From contig CANGYJ010000002.1 of assembly GCA_947458455.1 (NCBI GenBank), forward strand, positions 496,001 through 560,000: a DNA stretch of 64,000 nucleotides. The letters are read 5' to 3'. The notes below the pieces were generated by a model. The model worked only from the letters and a program-made list of their open reading frames with translations, ran no database searches and was not told the origin of the DNA. Position 1 is the stretch's first letter. Each line of letters begins with the position of its first letter. Of this stretch, positions 1-8,904 are shown in pieces. The translations under genes and the position numbers were made by a program. The stretch is from Verrucomicrobiaceae bacterium. Its GTDB lineage: Bacteria; Verrucomicrobiota; Verrucomicrobiia; Verrucomicrobiales; Verrucomicrobiaceae.

Positions 1-1910
1 CGGAAGCTCATCTCACTCACCTGCGAGAAGGTGGGATGCGCCAGCGAGCCGCCGGGCTCGATCTCGGCATGCTGATCGGCAAAAGTGACCTGCTGCTTCG
101 TGCCGCGGATGGCGCGCCAACCTTTGTCCTTGAAGCCGGAGGCGTTCAGCGGCTCGCCGGAGAAATGCACGGCGTGAAGTTCCTCGGGCTTGAAGGAGGT
201 GGTGGCGCAGAGGGGTGATTCGATGTCGAGGCGCTGCTCATCCATCGAGCGAAGCTTGCCGGGAAGGATGTCGCCGTTTTTGAGGTAAAAGAGCGCTTTG
301 GCACGCGAAGCGACCTCGCTGAAGCCGGTGCGGGTGATCTCCAGATCCTTCGTTGGCAGCACGGACACCGATTTGGAGGCTCCAATCGGCTTCCAGCGCG
401 GCATCGGGCCGCCATCGGCCTGCATCGTGCCGTGGAGCGTTTTGCCACCGACGGTCAATTTCCCAAACTGAGCCAGCGGCGGCATCTTTGGCGTGCCTTC
501 TGGTGGTGACACACGAAGCTCGATGCGCATCGCCCCCTTCAATTGGAAGGTCACGGGCTTCGCGGCAAAGGCGGTGCGCAGTTCCACGCGGCCATCGGTC
601 ATCGAAACGAGATCGCCACGCACCCACATGCCATCGGTGTAGCTCAGCGCGATCTGTGGCGAGATGAACCAGTTGCCGCTGAGGTTGTCCTCCGCCTGAT
701 GGGCGGCGGCGAGCTGGCTCCACGGCAGCGAAGTCTCGCGAGCGCCAGCTTTGACGGTGAAGGTCTCCGCGTCTGCCTTCACGATGCGGCCTTTGAGCAC
801 GCGACCATCCATCAGCTCGACCCGCGGCACGACGTCGGTGATCTCCGCTGGCAGCTTGCCATCCCACTCGCGCAGCAGCAGTTCATCGAGGGTGAGGTCC
901 TGGCCTTTGTTTTTGAGGGTGAGGCCGGGAAAGAGCGGGATCTCCGTCTTCGGCGTGGCCGGGCGGGCATTGGCCATCTTCATCTGCACCAGCCCGGCGA
1001 TGGCGCCGATGAGGCCGCCGACCTGTGGCGCTGGATTTTCGACCTTTTCGGGCTTTTCGGCCTCGCTGGATACCACCGGCGGCATTTTCGTCTCCGCGAG
1101 TTTTTTGCCTGAACCATCGAACAGCGAACACAGGCCCGATTTCCGGTCCCAGAAGAGGCCGAGCGTCACGCTGCGCTGGTCATCGGCCAGCGTGTTGAGC
1201 ACATGAAACTCGCGACCTTGCAGCACGATCTCGTTGTCCCAGGTCTCGATCACGCAGCGCTGCTTTTCTTCGGAGGCGAGCTCGAGTTTGAAGTCCGGCC
1301 GCGCCTGCGAGCGCAGGCGAAGGCGCAGCTCCACCCGTTCCGGCAGCTTCATCTCGACCCGTGCGGCATGATTCCAGCCGATCTGGCTGATGTAACCGCC
1401 CGGCACATGACGCCAGAGGTGCTGCTTGTTCTCGTTTTCCGGCTTCCACCCGTTTCGCCCGCCGGGGCCCGCCAACAGAATGCCGCTGCCATTCAGGCGC
1501 TGCACACTGGTCACCGCGCTGCGTGCCACCGCCACCGTGCCGAACCGCGCCGCTTTCACCGTCACGTTCTTTGCATCGAAGCCGGTGATCGTGCCAAACA
1601 GCCGCGAGCCATCATCCAGGCGGATGCTGAGCGGCTCCTGGGTGATCTCGTCCTTGCTCCAGTCCTTGTTCGCGTCCGGCTTGAGATCGATCGAGCGCAG
1701 CACCTCGAGCCGCAGCTCCAACGGCTCGCCAAAGCGCGGCGGATCCACCCGCCACACGAGCTCCTTTTCCGTGCCGCTGACGATGCCACCTCCGACCACC
1801 TCGCCGTTTTTCCATTCCAGTTCGGATGCTGGCAACGACGTCGCGATGAACCCGCCCAGGAAGAGAAGCGGATTCATGTGGAGAGCCAGACGAGGCACGC
1901 GGGTGAGCAT
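1..1910 (-). CDS. Exported protein with Sm-like repeats (partial, 3' end missing)
   Basis: The reading frame is open without a stop from an ATG at 1910 (or 1877) to the left edge, about 636 codons, so the C-terminus lies outside the window. The N-terminus has a hydrophobic signal-peptide-like stretch ending near SLPAS. Three similar blocks of about 45 residues are visible near residues 93, 360 and 539, each with the pattern L-x-D/N-G-x-x-L-x-G-x-I/L followed by alternating beta-type residues (for example RLDDGSRLFG, LMDGRVLKG, LKNGDILPG). This resembles small Sm-like beta barrels common in exported PVC proteins. The middle, about residues 130-250, reads like a concanavalin/LamG-type beta sandwich. 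I do not know its function; a cell-envelope role is inferred. The 1910 start adds ten residues before the ATG at 1877; neither has a strong ribosome-binding site. Confidence 0.75.
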   Translation of the reverse strand, partial: MLTRVPRLALHMNPLLFLGGFIATSLPASELEWKNGEVVGGGIVSGTEKELVWRVDPPRFGEPLELRLEVLRSIDLKPDANKDWSKDEITQEPLSIRLDDGSRLFGTITGFDAKNVTVKAARFGTVAVARSAVTSVQRLNGSGILLAGPGGRNGWKPENENKQHLWRHVPGGYISQIGWNHAARVEMKLPERVELRLRLRSQARPDFKLELASEEKQRCVIETWDNEIVLQGREFHVLNTLADDQRSVTLGLFWDRKSGLCSLFDGSGKKLAETKMPPVVSSEAEKPEKVENPAPQVGGLIGAIAGLVQMKMANARPATPKTEIPLFPGLTLKNKGQDLTLDELLLREWDGKLPAEITDVVPRVELMDGRVLKGRIVKADAETFTVKAGARETSLPWSQLAAAHQAEDNLSGNWFISPQIALSYTDGMWVRGDLVSMTDGRVELRTAFAAKPVTFQLKGAMRIELRVSPPEGTPKMPPLAQFGKLTVGGKTLHGTMQADGGPMPRWKPIGASKSVSVLPTKDLEITRTGFSEVASRAKALFYLKNGDILPGKLRSMDEQRLDIESPLCATTSFKPEELHAVHFSGEPLNASGFKDKGWRAIRGTKQQVTFADQHAEIEPGGSLAHPTFSQVSEMSF

Positions 1911-2171
1911 CCCCGATGAAAAGGCCCCAGCCCGCAAAACGCACGTCAAATTTTCGGGTCAGCGCGGAAGTTCGTGCGGGTGCCTTGCCGGGAAGTGGGG
2001 CGTTTTGCTCATCGAGCAGGGATGGCTGAAGGCCTGTGAAGTTTTTCAATGTGAGGATCGGCCAAGGAAGAGGGTGCTTAGTTCGCCCTTGTGCAGCAAT
2101 TGGTGGTCAATGCCGACAGCCAACCCCGGAGTTGTCTGTGGTGCCCTTGTTCGGTTCTGTTTCTTTCATCT

Positions 2172-2897
2172 CTATTGATAAACGCGGCGCTTAAAAGCGC
2201 GCACATCTTCGCCTGTGAGTTCGAACCACTCGCTATTCCGAATACGTCTCGCGGCGAATCGCTTGTGCCAATAACCTTCGATTCCGTTCGGGTCGTCTGT
2301 TGCTATCGTATGAATCTGATGTGTCTCATCAGGTAATTCGATACTCACCTTGCGAAACCTTCTCGTGGGAGAATTGGTGAATCCGATCTTATACCTCTTT
2401 CCGTAGCGCAGCATATAGACATAGCCTGAGATTCGCTCGGAATTGCTTGGCTCGTGCACTTCTTCCTCTTTGTGCTTTGCCTGATACTCTGATGCCCATA
2501 GGGCAACTTTCTCGAAATTTGGCATCCTCTGACAGTGGGGTATGAGCATGCTGGCAATCTCCAATTTCGATCCCAGGCGCCCGAATGTTTTGTCACTCGG
2601 GAAACCGGGGTCACTTTGGGTCCTCAAACGCAGATCAGCCCCAGTCGGCAAGTGACCCAGCTCCTCCGCAAGCCTAGCGTAGTGGTCGAGTAACACTGAA
2701 TCGCTATACGCTTCTGTAAGCCGATTTGGCGCAAAACCAGTGTCGGCCAAAGCGTCGTTCCAACGTGCCCAATGAACACCGCACCAATCTGAATAATTGA
2801 TTCCTGCTTCTTTCTGTAGCTTGCGCCATCCCGGAGCGGCTCCACTGCTATTGGCGGCAAGACGCTGAATCTCGGAAATGATATGGGATTTTTTCAT
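2172..2897 (-). CDS. GIY-YIG nuclease family protein (T5orf172/Mug113-like)
   Basis: A 241-residue protein. The C-terminal part (about 155-235) has the GIY-YIG core: GYVYMLRYG, then YKIGFTNSPTRRF, and later E-x-x-W-H-K-R-F and SEWFELT, as in the T5orf172/Mug113 branch. The N-terminal 130 residues contain two stretches (for example LGHLPTGADLR and FPSDKTFGRLGS) that look like the short DNA-binding repeats found beside homing-type nucleases. This suggests a stand-alone DNA endonuclease or DNA-binding protein; the natural target is unknown. It is visibly richer in A/T than its neighbours and stands alone between an unrelated exported protein and a 588-bp gene-free region, so recent acquisition is likely. 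There is no sign of an intron or phage structural genes around it. Confidence 0.75.
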   Translation of the reverse strand: MKKSHIISEIQRLAANSSGAAPGWRKLQKEAGINYSDWCGVHWARWNDALADTGFAPNRLTEAYSDSVLLDHYARLAEELGHLPTGADLRLRTQSDPGFPSDKTFGRLGSKLEIASMLIPHCQRMPNFEKVALWASEYQAKHKEEEVHEPSNSERISGYVYMLRYGKRYKIGFTNSPTRRFRKVSIELPDETHQIHTIATDDPNGIEGYWHKRFAARRIRNSEWFELTGEDVRAFKRRVYQ

Positions 2898-3485
2898 TCT
2901 TCGCCCAACGTTGTTTAATCACAATAAACCGCGTCCGAATCATCTCCGCCCACGGTTTCTTCAAGGCCCATCCAGCCAAGCGAAGGTCGGACGAGCGGCG
3001 TGAGTGTCCGAGGAGTGCGGGAGAAGTCAAGGCGGGTGGGAAGGTCCCGGTCTGCAAAAGGCACATGAAATGTTCCGGTTGTTGGGCTGCGGACTGCCCT
3101 GCTTCGCGGGAGAAACGATGAACCCGGAATCGACCGAAGAATGGGGGACAGGAGAATGGCTTTTCATTCTTTTGTCCCCATTCTCCTGTCGAAATGGCTC
3201 ACCTCGCCTTTCTCACGCCTGCCACGCTGCACCTGCCTCGTGTTTGCCGCCGAGGAGCGGAGGGGCAGAGGGCGCCGAGAGGAAACCCGAAGCACCTGAA
3301 CGCCGCTGGGCTGGATGGGGGCATGAAGTGTGACTTCCAAGACACCCTCCCAGAGAAGACAAAATCATGATATTACCCGGCCTTGTTTTTCTCTTTGACC
3401 TGTGAGGTTAGTCGGGAGGCTCTGGCCCCACCGACGGGGCAGGAATGCCCCGGATACGACTCAGCAGCCTTGCTGGCACCATTCC
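2898..3485. other. Gene-free region of 588 bp with one palindromic repeat
   Basis: No frame here resembles a protein. It separates the stop of the metalloprotease gene from the start of the GIY-YIG gene, both on the minus strand. The only structure I see is the inverted repeat at 3139-3190 and a short GC hairpin near 3434-3450 (GGGGC/GCCCC) without a following T-tract. The GIY-YIG promoter must lie in the left part; I cannot assign its boxes with confidence. Confidence 0.5.
3139..3190. repeat. Intergenic inverted word repeat
   Basis: GACAGGAGAATGG at 3147-3159 is perfectly inverted as CCATTCTCCTGTC at 3178-3190. The arms are built from reiterated words of the type GAATGGGGGACA and ATTCTTTTGTCCCC. 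The type matches the other word hairpins in this window (39771, 41982, 54259). Confidence 0.75.
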
Positions 3486-6400
3486 CTAGAGCTGCTCGAT
3501 CACCAGGCGCATGAAGTAACGTGGCTGCGAGGTCTGCGAATCGGGCACGCCGACCTCAGTGGGCACTTTACCGCCGCTGGCAGCGCCGGTGGTGACTTGA
3601 GTCGTGCCACCGGCGGACCAACTCCAGGCTCCGGTGCCGCTTTTGCGGGCGATTTCACTCCAGGTGCCGCCGGTGAGGCTGGAGTTGCCTTGGATGATGT
3701 AGCGCACATCGGCTGGCGCGGGCTGTGGGAGGTCGAGATGCAGCCTGGTGCGGCCGGTTTGCTCCACGGCCCGGCCCATGGAGCCATTCGGCGTGCCGGG
3801 GGCGAGGCCCAGCGCATACTCCGCGAAGTTGTTGAGGCCATCGCCATCAGGATCGCGGTCCGCGAGGGCGGGAATGCCGCCGCTCGGATAGTTCGAGGAC
3901 TGCCACGCGGCGAACCCGCTGGCCCCCGTGAGCGTGGCACTCTGCCAGATGCTACCCGCCGCACCGACGGTGATGAAGGTGCTGTTGAAGAAGACGGCGG
4001 CACTGCGGTCCGCCGTCGTCGGGGCCGGATAGGAGAACCAGTCGGTGCCGTTGAGCGAGAGGAGGTCGATGTCGGCGTCGGAAGCACTTCGATTGATGCC
4101 TGAGGCCAGGTAAACTCCGCCGCCGTAGGCGAGGCCGGGCGTGTCCTCGCTGTCCGTGCGGGTGGTGGTGAAGGAAGCCCCGCTGTTGGTGGAGACACGC
4201 AGCTTGGAATACCAGCCGCTGCTGACAAAGCGATCATTGAGCCAGGCGGACTTGCGCAGATCCTGCCAGCTCGCCACGCCCGCGCCGGCGGATTGATTGA
4301 TCCAGGTCAGGCCGTCGGTGGAGGTGAAGACCTTCGTGGTGCCGTTGCTGCCGGTGTAACCGGTGAGCAGGAAGAGGCTGCCGTTCCAGGCGAGGCCCTC
4401 GAACGTCTCGTTCGTGGTCACTCCCGGGATCGCTACCGCAGACCAGCTGGTTCTGTTGGTGGAGCGGATGACATTGCCATCATTGCCTGCTGCCAGGTAA
4501 ACGCCGCCGCCATGGGCGATGGCATAGAGCTCCTTGCCGGTAAAGTAGCGCTGCGTCCAGGTCGCGCCATCCGGCGAGGTCTTTACCAGGCCGCGCCAGG
4601 CACCGTTGTTGCCTTGGCCTGCGGCGAGGAACTGAGTGCCATCATGAGTGACGGCGTACATTTGCTCATTCAGTCCAAACTCGCCCGTCGTCCATGAGGT
4701 GCCGTTGGCGGACCATGCCCAGGGACCTTGGAACGTCGTATCGTAAAGGGTCCCCACCGCCACCACCCGGCCACCGCCCGCGGCGACGTCTTTCAAATCA
4801 CCCACCGTCGTGGACACGGAGCGGTTCGTGAACGTCCTCGCGGGATCGGTGAGGGAAATGGTGTGGTTCAGGATGGCCAGACCGCCACGTCCATCGCTAA
4901 CCCGCAGCGTGACGTTGGGAGATCCGCCGAAGCTGAAGGTGGGCGCGATCTCGAAACCATCCAGGATTTCGGTCGTGGAGCCGAGATCCCACGCGTAGGT
5001 CAGCGCACCGCCATCGCTGTCCGTGGCATGGGCGGCAAGATGCACCGGCTGCCGGACATTCGCCGAGGCGGGTGCGGTGGTGAAACTGGCATTCGGCGTG
5101 GCATTCGAGGGATAGAAGGAACCGCTGCGGCGTGTCACGCCGCCGTCCTCAACGGTGAGGAAGCGTCCGTCACCCCACGCGAGCGCGTGCGCGTTCACCA
5201 CGCTGGTGTTGCCGCTGGCACGCACCCAGCGCTGGCCGTCCACGGAGACGAGCAGCGCATTCGAGGTGCCCGGCTCATCCATGGCGCGGGCGGTGCAGAG
5301 GAGGGCGCCGTCTTCCGCTGCGGCCATGAGGAAGGTGCTCCAACGAGTGCCGGGAGGCAGGGCCGCTTCCGTCCAGGTCACCCCCTGATTGGTGGAAAAA
5401 CGCACTCCCCCATACCAGCCGATGGCATAGAGCTGGCCGGAGGCGCGTAGGAGCTGATACACATCAAAACCGATCGACGGGCGCTCCGTCCACGAGGCCG
5501 CATCGGGCGAGGTCCAGATCACCTCGCCATTTCCACTGGTCGGATGCAAGGCGGCGGCGACCCACGAGCTACCACTCCAAGCTAGGTGGCGGAAGTCAGG
5601 GGCGCTTGCGAGGGTGGTCACGCTCCAGCTTTTGCCATCTGCGGAGGTCAAGACCGTGCCGTCATCACCGACGGCCACGAATGTGCCGCCACCAAACGCC
5701 ACCGATCGCACATACGGCACGCCATTGGGGAAAACGGCCTGATTCCAGCGGCGTCCATCGAGGGACCAGGTGATCTGCGCGGCGGCCGGTACGCTATCCC
5801 TCCTGCCCGCAGCCACAAAAACGCCGGCACCGTAGGCCAGCTTCGGCCGGTCGATATCCGGTGGGTCGCCCACGTTGCTCCACGTCACGCCGTCCCAGCT
5901 CAGGAAGATAGTGCCAAAGTATTCCGCGCTCACGAAGCGGCCCTTGGCATACACCATCTGCTCCAGATACTCGCTGCTACCCACACTGCCGGTCGTCCAG
6001 GTATCGAGCGGATCGGTCACGGTCACGGCTTTGGAAAGCGGGAGCGTGCCGCCCTTCATATCACTGACGGTGAGATTCAGCGTGTAGCTGCCGCCGACGG
6101 TCCACGTCTGCGCGATGCCGGAGGAGTTGTCCGGCACGCTGCCATCGCCAGTGCCCCAAGAGTAGGCCAGCGTGTCGCCATTCGCATCGCTGGCGGAGAC
6201 GGAGTAGAGATTGCTCGTGCGGGCGGGCACCGTGGCGAGGCCGCTAATCGCACCCGCAGTGGGCGCGGCATTGCCGGGGAAAGGACCGAAATTCACCCGC
6301 ACATCGAGCCAGGCATTGTCACCACTACCGCCGAGGGCCAGCGGCGTGATGAAGGCATTCGACGAGGCATCCGCCAAGGTGCGGCCGAGCGGAATGGGGG

Positions 6401-8240
6401 CATCGGATTTGACACCGCTCGTGCCTGGCGTGGTATCGACGAGCCAGCCGCGTGACTGACCGGGCCGCTGCCACACCAGGTAAGCGCCTTTTTCGAGGAA
6501 CGGGAGGCCCTCATAGAGCGGGCGGTAGCCCAGCCACAGATACTCCTCGCTGCCGGAGACGGCGCTGCGGGTGAGGCGCACGCCGCGTGGCGTGCCGGTG
6601 GTGAAGCGGCTATCGATGCGATGCACGCGATACGTCGCCGAGCCGCTGGCGGTGGCGTCGCTCCACTCGCTGGAGGTCAGCCAGTTCAGCTTCGCCTTGG
6701 CCTGCGCATGGAAGTGGCCTTTTGGCACCCCGCCGTCGCCCATGATGTCGTAGTCGTCGCCATACTCGACATTCGATCCGGTGCCGAAGATGCTGCCATC
6801 GCTGGTCTGCCAGAAGCCGGAGTGGCCGATGCCATAGTTGTGGCCAAACTCATGGGTAAATGTGTTGCGGCTGATCGAGTCCTGCATCCACAGGTTGCCC
6901 CCACCGGCCAGGCCTGCGTAGGTCACACCGCCGCTGGAAAGGCCCAGGCCGCCAAACAGCACGCCCACGATGTCATAGGAGCCCAGACCGCCGCCGTCGC
7001 CGTTGCCGGTGTTGCTTACCGGACCGATGTTGATGGACGCGTCACCGCCGCTGCGGGTGTTGCGGAAGGTGTTTCGCGCATCGCGGAGCAGTTCGCTGTT
7101 CCGGCTGGCACCGCCATTCACATAGTAGGAGGAGGTCTGCGGCATGCGGTAGAGGTTCTGGCTCGCGCCCGCGATGATCCACGTCTTGCCGTAGGACATG
7201 TCGCGGATCTGATCAGAAACCACGCCGTTCATCACATTCGCCGTGGTGACCTGCGAGTAGGAGAGGCCCTGGAGATCACTGAAGTCCACCCGGATCAAGA
7301 AGACGTTCTTGGGATTCTCCGTCCACGCGTCCGCCTGCATCTGCTCGGCGGCCTGAGCACCCGAAAGATCAAAACCACCGCTGCTGCCATCGGCGGCCTT
7401 GGCTTGATACAGCACATCGGAGCCGGCATTCGGCCCCGGAAGATCGTCGAGCTTCGCAAGAGCCTCGTTGAGCTGCGTGAGCTCCGCCTCGTTCGCGAAG
7501 TGATACAGGCGACCACCTCCAAGGGCCACCACCGGAGCCACCGCGAGCGATTCACCGCTGAGGAAGCTCTTCGCGGCATCCTTCTGCCCCATCGGGAAAA
7601 GCCGCTGCGCCGTGGCGACCTCCGCCGCGTCGAGCCTTCTCAAGGCCAGGTCATGCATCGCCGCCGCGCCATCGAGCGTGATGCCTTGCACCGGGATCGA
7701 GTGCTTGCTCATCACTCCCGTGCGACGCCCAAACGTGAAGGCTTCGAAGCGGCCATCCTCCAGATTGAGCGCGGCAATGTGGTCCGCCATGCCCGCCGGA
7801 GCGCCGCAAACCGGATAGTATTCATACGCCGCCGCCGCGCTGAACGGCTTCTCCACCATCCCGCGAAGCTCCTGCGGCATCCTTTCATACTCGTGCAGCT
7901 TCAGCGACTCCTTCAACGCCTGCTCCGGGTCCTCCCGAATCAACCGCGCCATCCTTCCCCGACGCTGCGTCAGCACCGCCCGACCTTCCGGCAGCATCGC
8001 TGCCCTCTTCGACTCATTGGCCGTCTGGAAAACCCCAAACCAAGTCCGAAACGTTTTTTCAGCCTTTAAATCATCCACCACTGCCGGAGCCTGTTTTTCG
8101 CTCAAAGTCGTCACTCGGGTCAATTCGGTCACTCCAGTTCTTTTTCGCTCCCGAGACACCTCCCATCCAATCATCCCCGCGAGCAGGAGCAGCGGCCAAA
8201 CAACAGCAACAAGGCGAAAGCGGCGTGAGTGAGGTTTCAT
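3486..8240 (-). CDS. Very large exported metzincin-type metalloprotease (M11/gametolysin-like) with PKD and propeller repeats
   Basis: 1584 residues from the ATG at 8240; a longer frame from 8279 would add 13 residues, but this start directly precedes a basic-then-hydrophobic signal segment (LVAVVWPLLLLAGMIGW). The zinc motif HEFGHNYGIGH (about residues 463-473) is a full HExxHxxGxxH metzincin signature, and the following YGDDYDIMGDGG supplies a Met-turn, closest in style to the M11 gametolysin family. Downstream are two PKD-like domains (AAPTAGAISG and ATPNASFTTA regions), each followed by a run of WTxxx/AYGxGxFVAxG repeats that suggest sialidase/kelch-like propellers. Near the C-terminus, DPDGDGLNNFAEYALG is a calcium-type thrombospondin-3/dockerin-like motif common in verrucomicrobial secreted proteins. 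It probably acts outside the cytoplasm on proteins or glycoproteins; the substrate is unknown. Confidence 0.85.
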   Translation of the reverse strand: MKPHSRRFRLVAVVWPLLLLAGMIGWEVSRERKRTGVTELTRVTTLSEKQAPAVVDDLKAEKTFRTWFGVFQTANESKRAAMLPEGRAVLTQRRGRMARLIREDPEQALKESLKLHEYERMPQELRGMVEKPFSAAAAYEYYPVCGAPAGMADHIAALNLEDGRFEAFTFGRRTGVMSKHSIPVQGITLDGAAAMHDLALRRLDAAEVATAQRLFPMGQKDAAKSFLSGESLAVAPVVALGGGRLYHFANEAELTQLNEALAKLDDLPGPNAGSDVLYQAKAADGSSGGFDLSGAQAAEQMQADAWTENPKNVFLIRVDFSDLQGLSYSQVTTANVMNGVVSDQIRDMSYGKTWIIAGASQNLYRMPQTSSYYVNGGASRNSELLRDARNTFRNTRSGGDASINIGPVSNTGNGDGGGLGSYDIVGVLFGGLGLSSGGVTYAGLAGGGNLWMQDSISRNTFTHEFGHNYGIGHSGFWQTSDGSIFGTGSNVEYGDDYDIMGDGGVPKGHFHAQAKAKLNWLTSSEWSDATASGSATYRVHRIDSRFTTGTPRGVRLTRSAVSGSEEYLWLGYRPLYEGLPFLEKGAYLVWQRPGQSRGWLVDTTPGTSGVKSDAPIPLGRTLADASSNAFITPLALGGSGDNAWLDVRVNFGPFPGNAAPTAGAISGLATVPARTSNLYSVSASDANGDTLAYSWGTGDGSVPDNSSGIAQTWTVGGSYTLNLTVSDMKGGTLPLSKAVTVTDPLDTWTTGSVGSSEYLEQMVYAKGRFVSAEYFGTIFLSWDGVTWSNVGDPPDIDRPKLAYGAGVFVAAGRRDSVPAAAQITWSLDGRRWNQAVFPNGVPYVRSVAFGGGTFVAVGDDGTVLTSADGKSWSVTTLASAPDFRHLAWSGSSWVAAALHPTSGNGEVIWTSPDAASWTERPSIGFDVYQLLRASGQLYAIGWYGGVRFSTNQGVTWTEAALPPGTRWSTFLMAAAEDGALLCTARAMDEPGTSNALLVSVDGQRWVRASGNTSVVNAHALAWGDGRFLTVEDGGVTRRSGSFYPSNATPNASFTTAPASANVRQPVHLAAHATDSDGGALTYAWDLGSTTEILDGFEIAPTFSFGGSPNVTLRVSDGRGGLAILNHTISLTDPARTFTNRSVSTTVGDLKDVAAGGGRVVAVGTLYDTTFQGPWAWSANGTSWTTGEFGLNEQMYAVTHDGTQFLAAGQGNNGAWRGLVKTSPDGATWTQRYFTGKELYAIAHGGGVYLAAGNDGNVIRSTNRTSWSAVAIPGVTTNETFEGLAWNGSLFLLTGYTGSNGTTKVFTSTDGLTWINQSAGAGVASWQDLRKSAWLNDRFVSSGWYSKLRVSTNSGASFTTTRTDSEDTPGLAYGGGVYLASGINRSASDADIDLLSLNGTDWFSYPAPTTADRSAAVFFNSTFITVGAAGSIWQSATLTGASGFAAWQSSNYPSGGIPALADRDPDGDGLNNFAEYALGLAPGTPNGSMGRAVEQTGRTRLHLDLPQPAPADVRYIIQGNSSLTGGTWSEIARKSGTGAWSWSAGGTTQVTTGAASGGKVPTEVGVPDSQTSQPRYFMRLVIEQL

Positions 8241-8347
8241 AGGCACCGCGGATTGTCGTCGCAAACCTCGTTTACGCACAAGCTGGAAAATGGGAACTTC
8301 AGTTCACCGGCTGCTTGCCTGCCGTTCAGCAATCCATACTTTGATCC

Positions 8348-8587
8348 ATGACGATTACCCTTGATCGAGTTCTGGAGGACGCGCTCTGCCTTACCGGCGA
8401 TAGCAGGATCGTGCTCGTGGAGCGCCTGCTGGAGAGCGTGCCCGAAGATCCTTCCATCTTTGAGGCACAGATGGCGGCCGCTGTCGGCAGGGCTGACGAG
8501 TTGGAGTCCGGGGCGGTCCAGGGTATCCCGGGAGAGGAGGGTCTCCGTCGTGTTCGTGAGTCCATCCTCAAGCGATCGCAGTCATGA
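8348..8587 (+). CDS. Putative addiction module component (antitoxin)
   Basis: 79 residues with the shape of the TIGR02574 'putative addiction module component' family: an N-terminal helix with ALCLTGDSRIVLVERLLESV (small domain with L-P/G-x-x-x-R-x-x-L-x-E-x-L-L-x-S), followed by acidic residues and a basic C-terminal helix. It is the expected antitoxin for the toxin encoded immediately downstream; its stop overlaps the toxin ATG by four bases (ATGA at 8584-8587), which implies translational coupling. It faces away from the metalloprotease gene across about 107 bp, where promoters for both must lie. Autorepression of the pair is expected from the family but cannot be shown here. Confidence 0.85.
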   Translation: MTITLDRVLEDALCLTGDSRIVLVERLLESVPEDPSIFEAQMAAAVGRADELESGAVQGIPGEEGLRRVRESILKRSQS

Positions 8588-8880
8588 CCTTCGAGTTTCA
8601 CCCCGATGCTCTCGAAGAATATGAGGAGGCGGCTGCCTGGTATGAAGAGAGACGATACCGCCTGGGTGTGGAGTTCACTGAGGCCGTGGAAGCCGTGGTG
8701 GCAGCGATTCTAAAGAGCCCAGACAGCTACCAACCCGTGAAGGGCGGAGTCCGCATCTTTCGGCTCAAACGCTTCCCCTATTCTATCTTCTACCGCTACA
8801 ACGAAGCAGGCCAGCATGTTCGCATCGTCGCCATCATGCACCACAAACGACGGCCTGATTCTTGGCGTGACAGGCTTTGA
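8584..8880 (+). CDS. RelE/ParE superfamily toxin
   Basis: 98 residues. It starts with FEFHPDALEEYEEAAAWYE, the typical ParE N-terminus (F-h-P-x-A-x-x-E-x-x-x-a-x-x-Y), continues with RIFRLKRFPYSIFYRY (the central beta hairpin) and ends with VAIMHHKRRPDSWRDR, the R-x-P-x-x-W-x-x-R tail shared by ParE toxins paired with addiction-module antitoxins. Known relatives inhibit gyrase (ParE) or cleave mRNA (RelE); the tail favours the ParE group. The start codon overlaps the antitoxin stop. The gene ends 24 bp before the convergent cyclase-fold gene. No disruption is visible, so the toxin is probably functional. Confidence 0.88.
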   Translation: MTFEFHPDALEEYEEAAAWYEERRYRLGVEFTEAVEAVVAAILKSPDSYQPVKGGVRIFRLKRFPYSIFYRYNEAGQHVRIVAIMHHKRRPDSWRDRL

Positions 8881-8904
8881 TCGTTTTTCACTTCACGGGG
8901 CAGC

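Noticed and set aside
1203-2178. Overlapping plus-strand frames of 238 and 250 codons
   Set aside because: Both lie opposite an uninterrupted minus-strand reading frame with signal peptide and repeats that runs off the left edge.
2172-2897. Homing endonuclease inside an intron
   Set aside because: No split host gene or intron-like RNA structure flanks the nuclease gene.
6621-8069. Long plus-strand frame of 482 codons
   Set aside because: Antisense to the metalloprotease gene, which has clear catalytic and domain motifs; the frame is a by-product of GC-rich codons.
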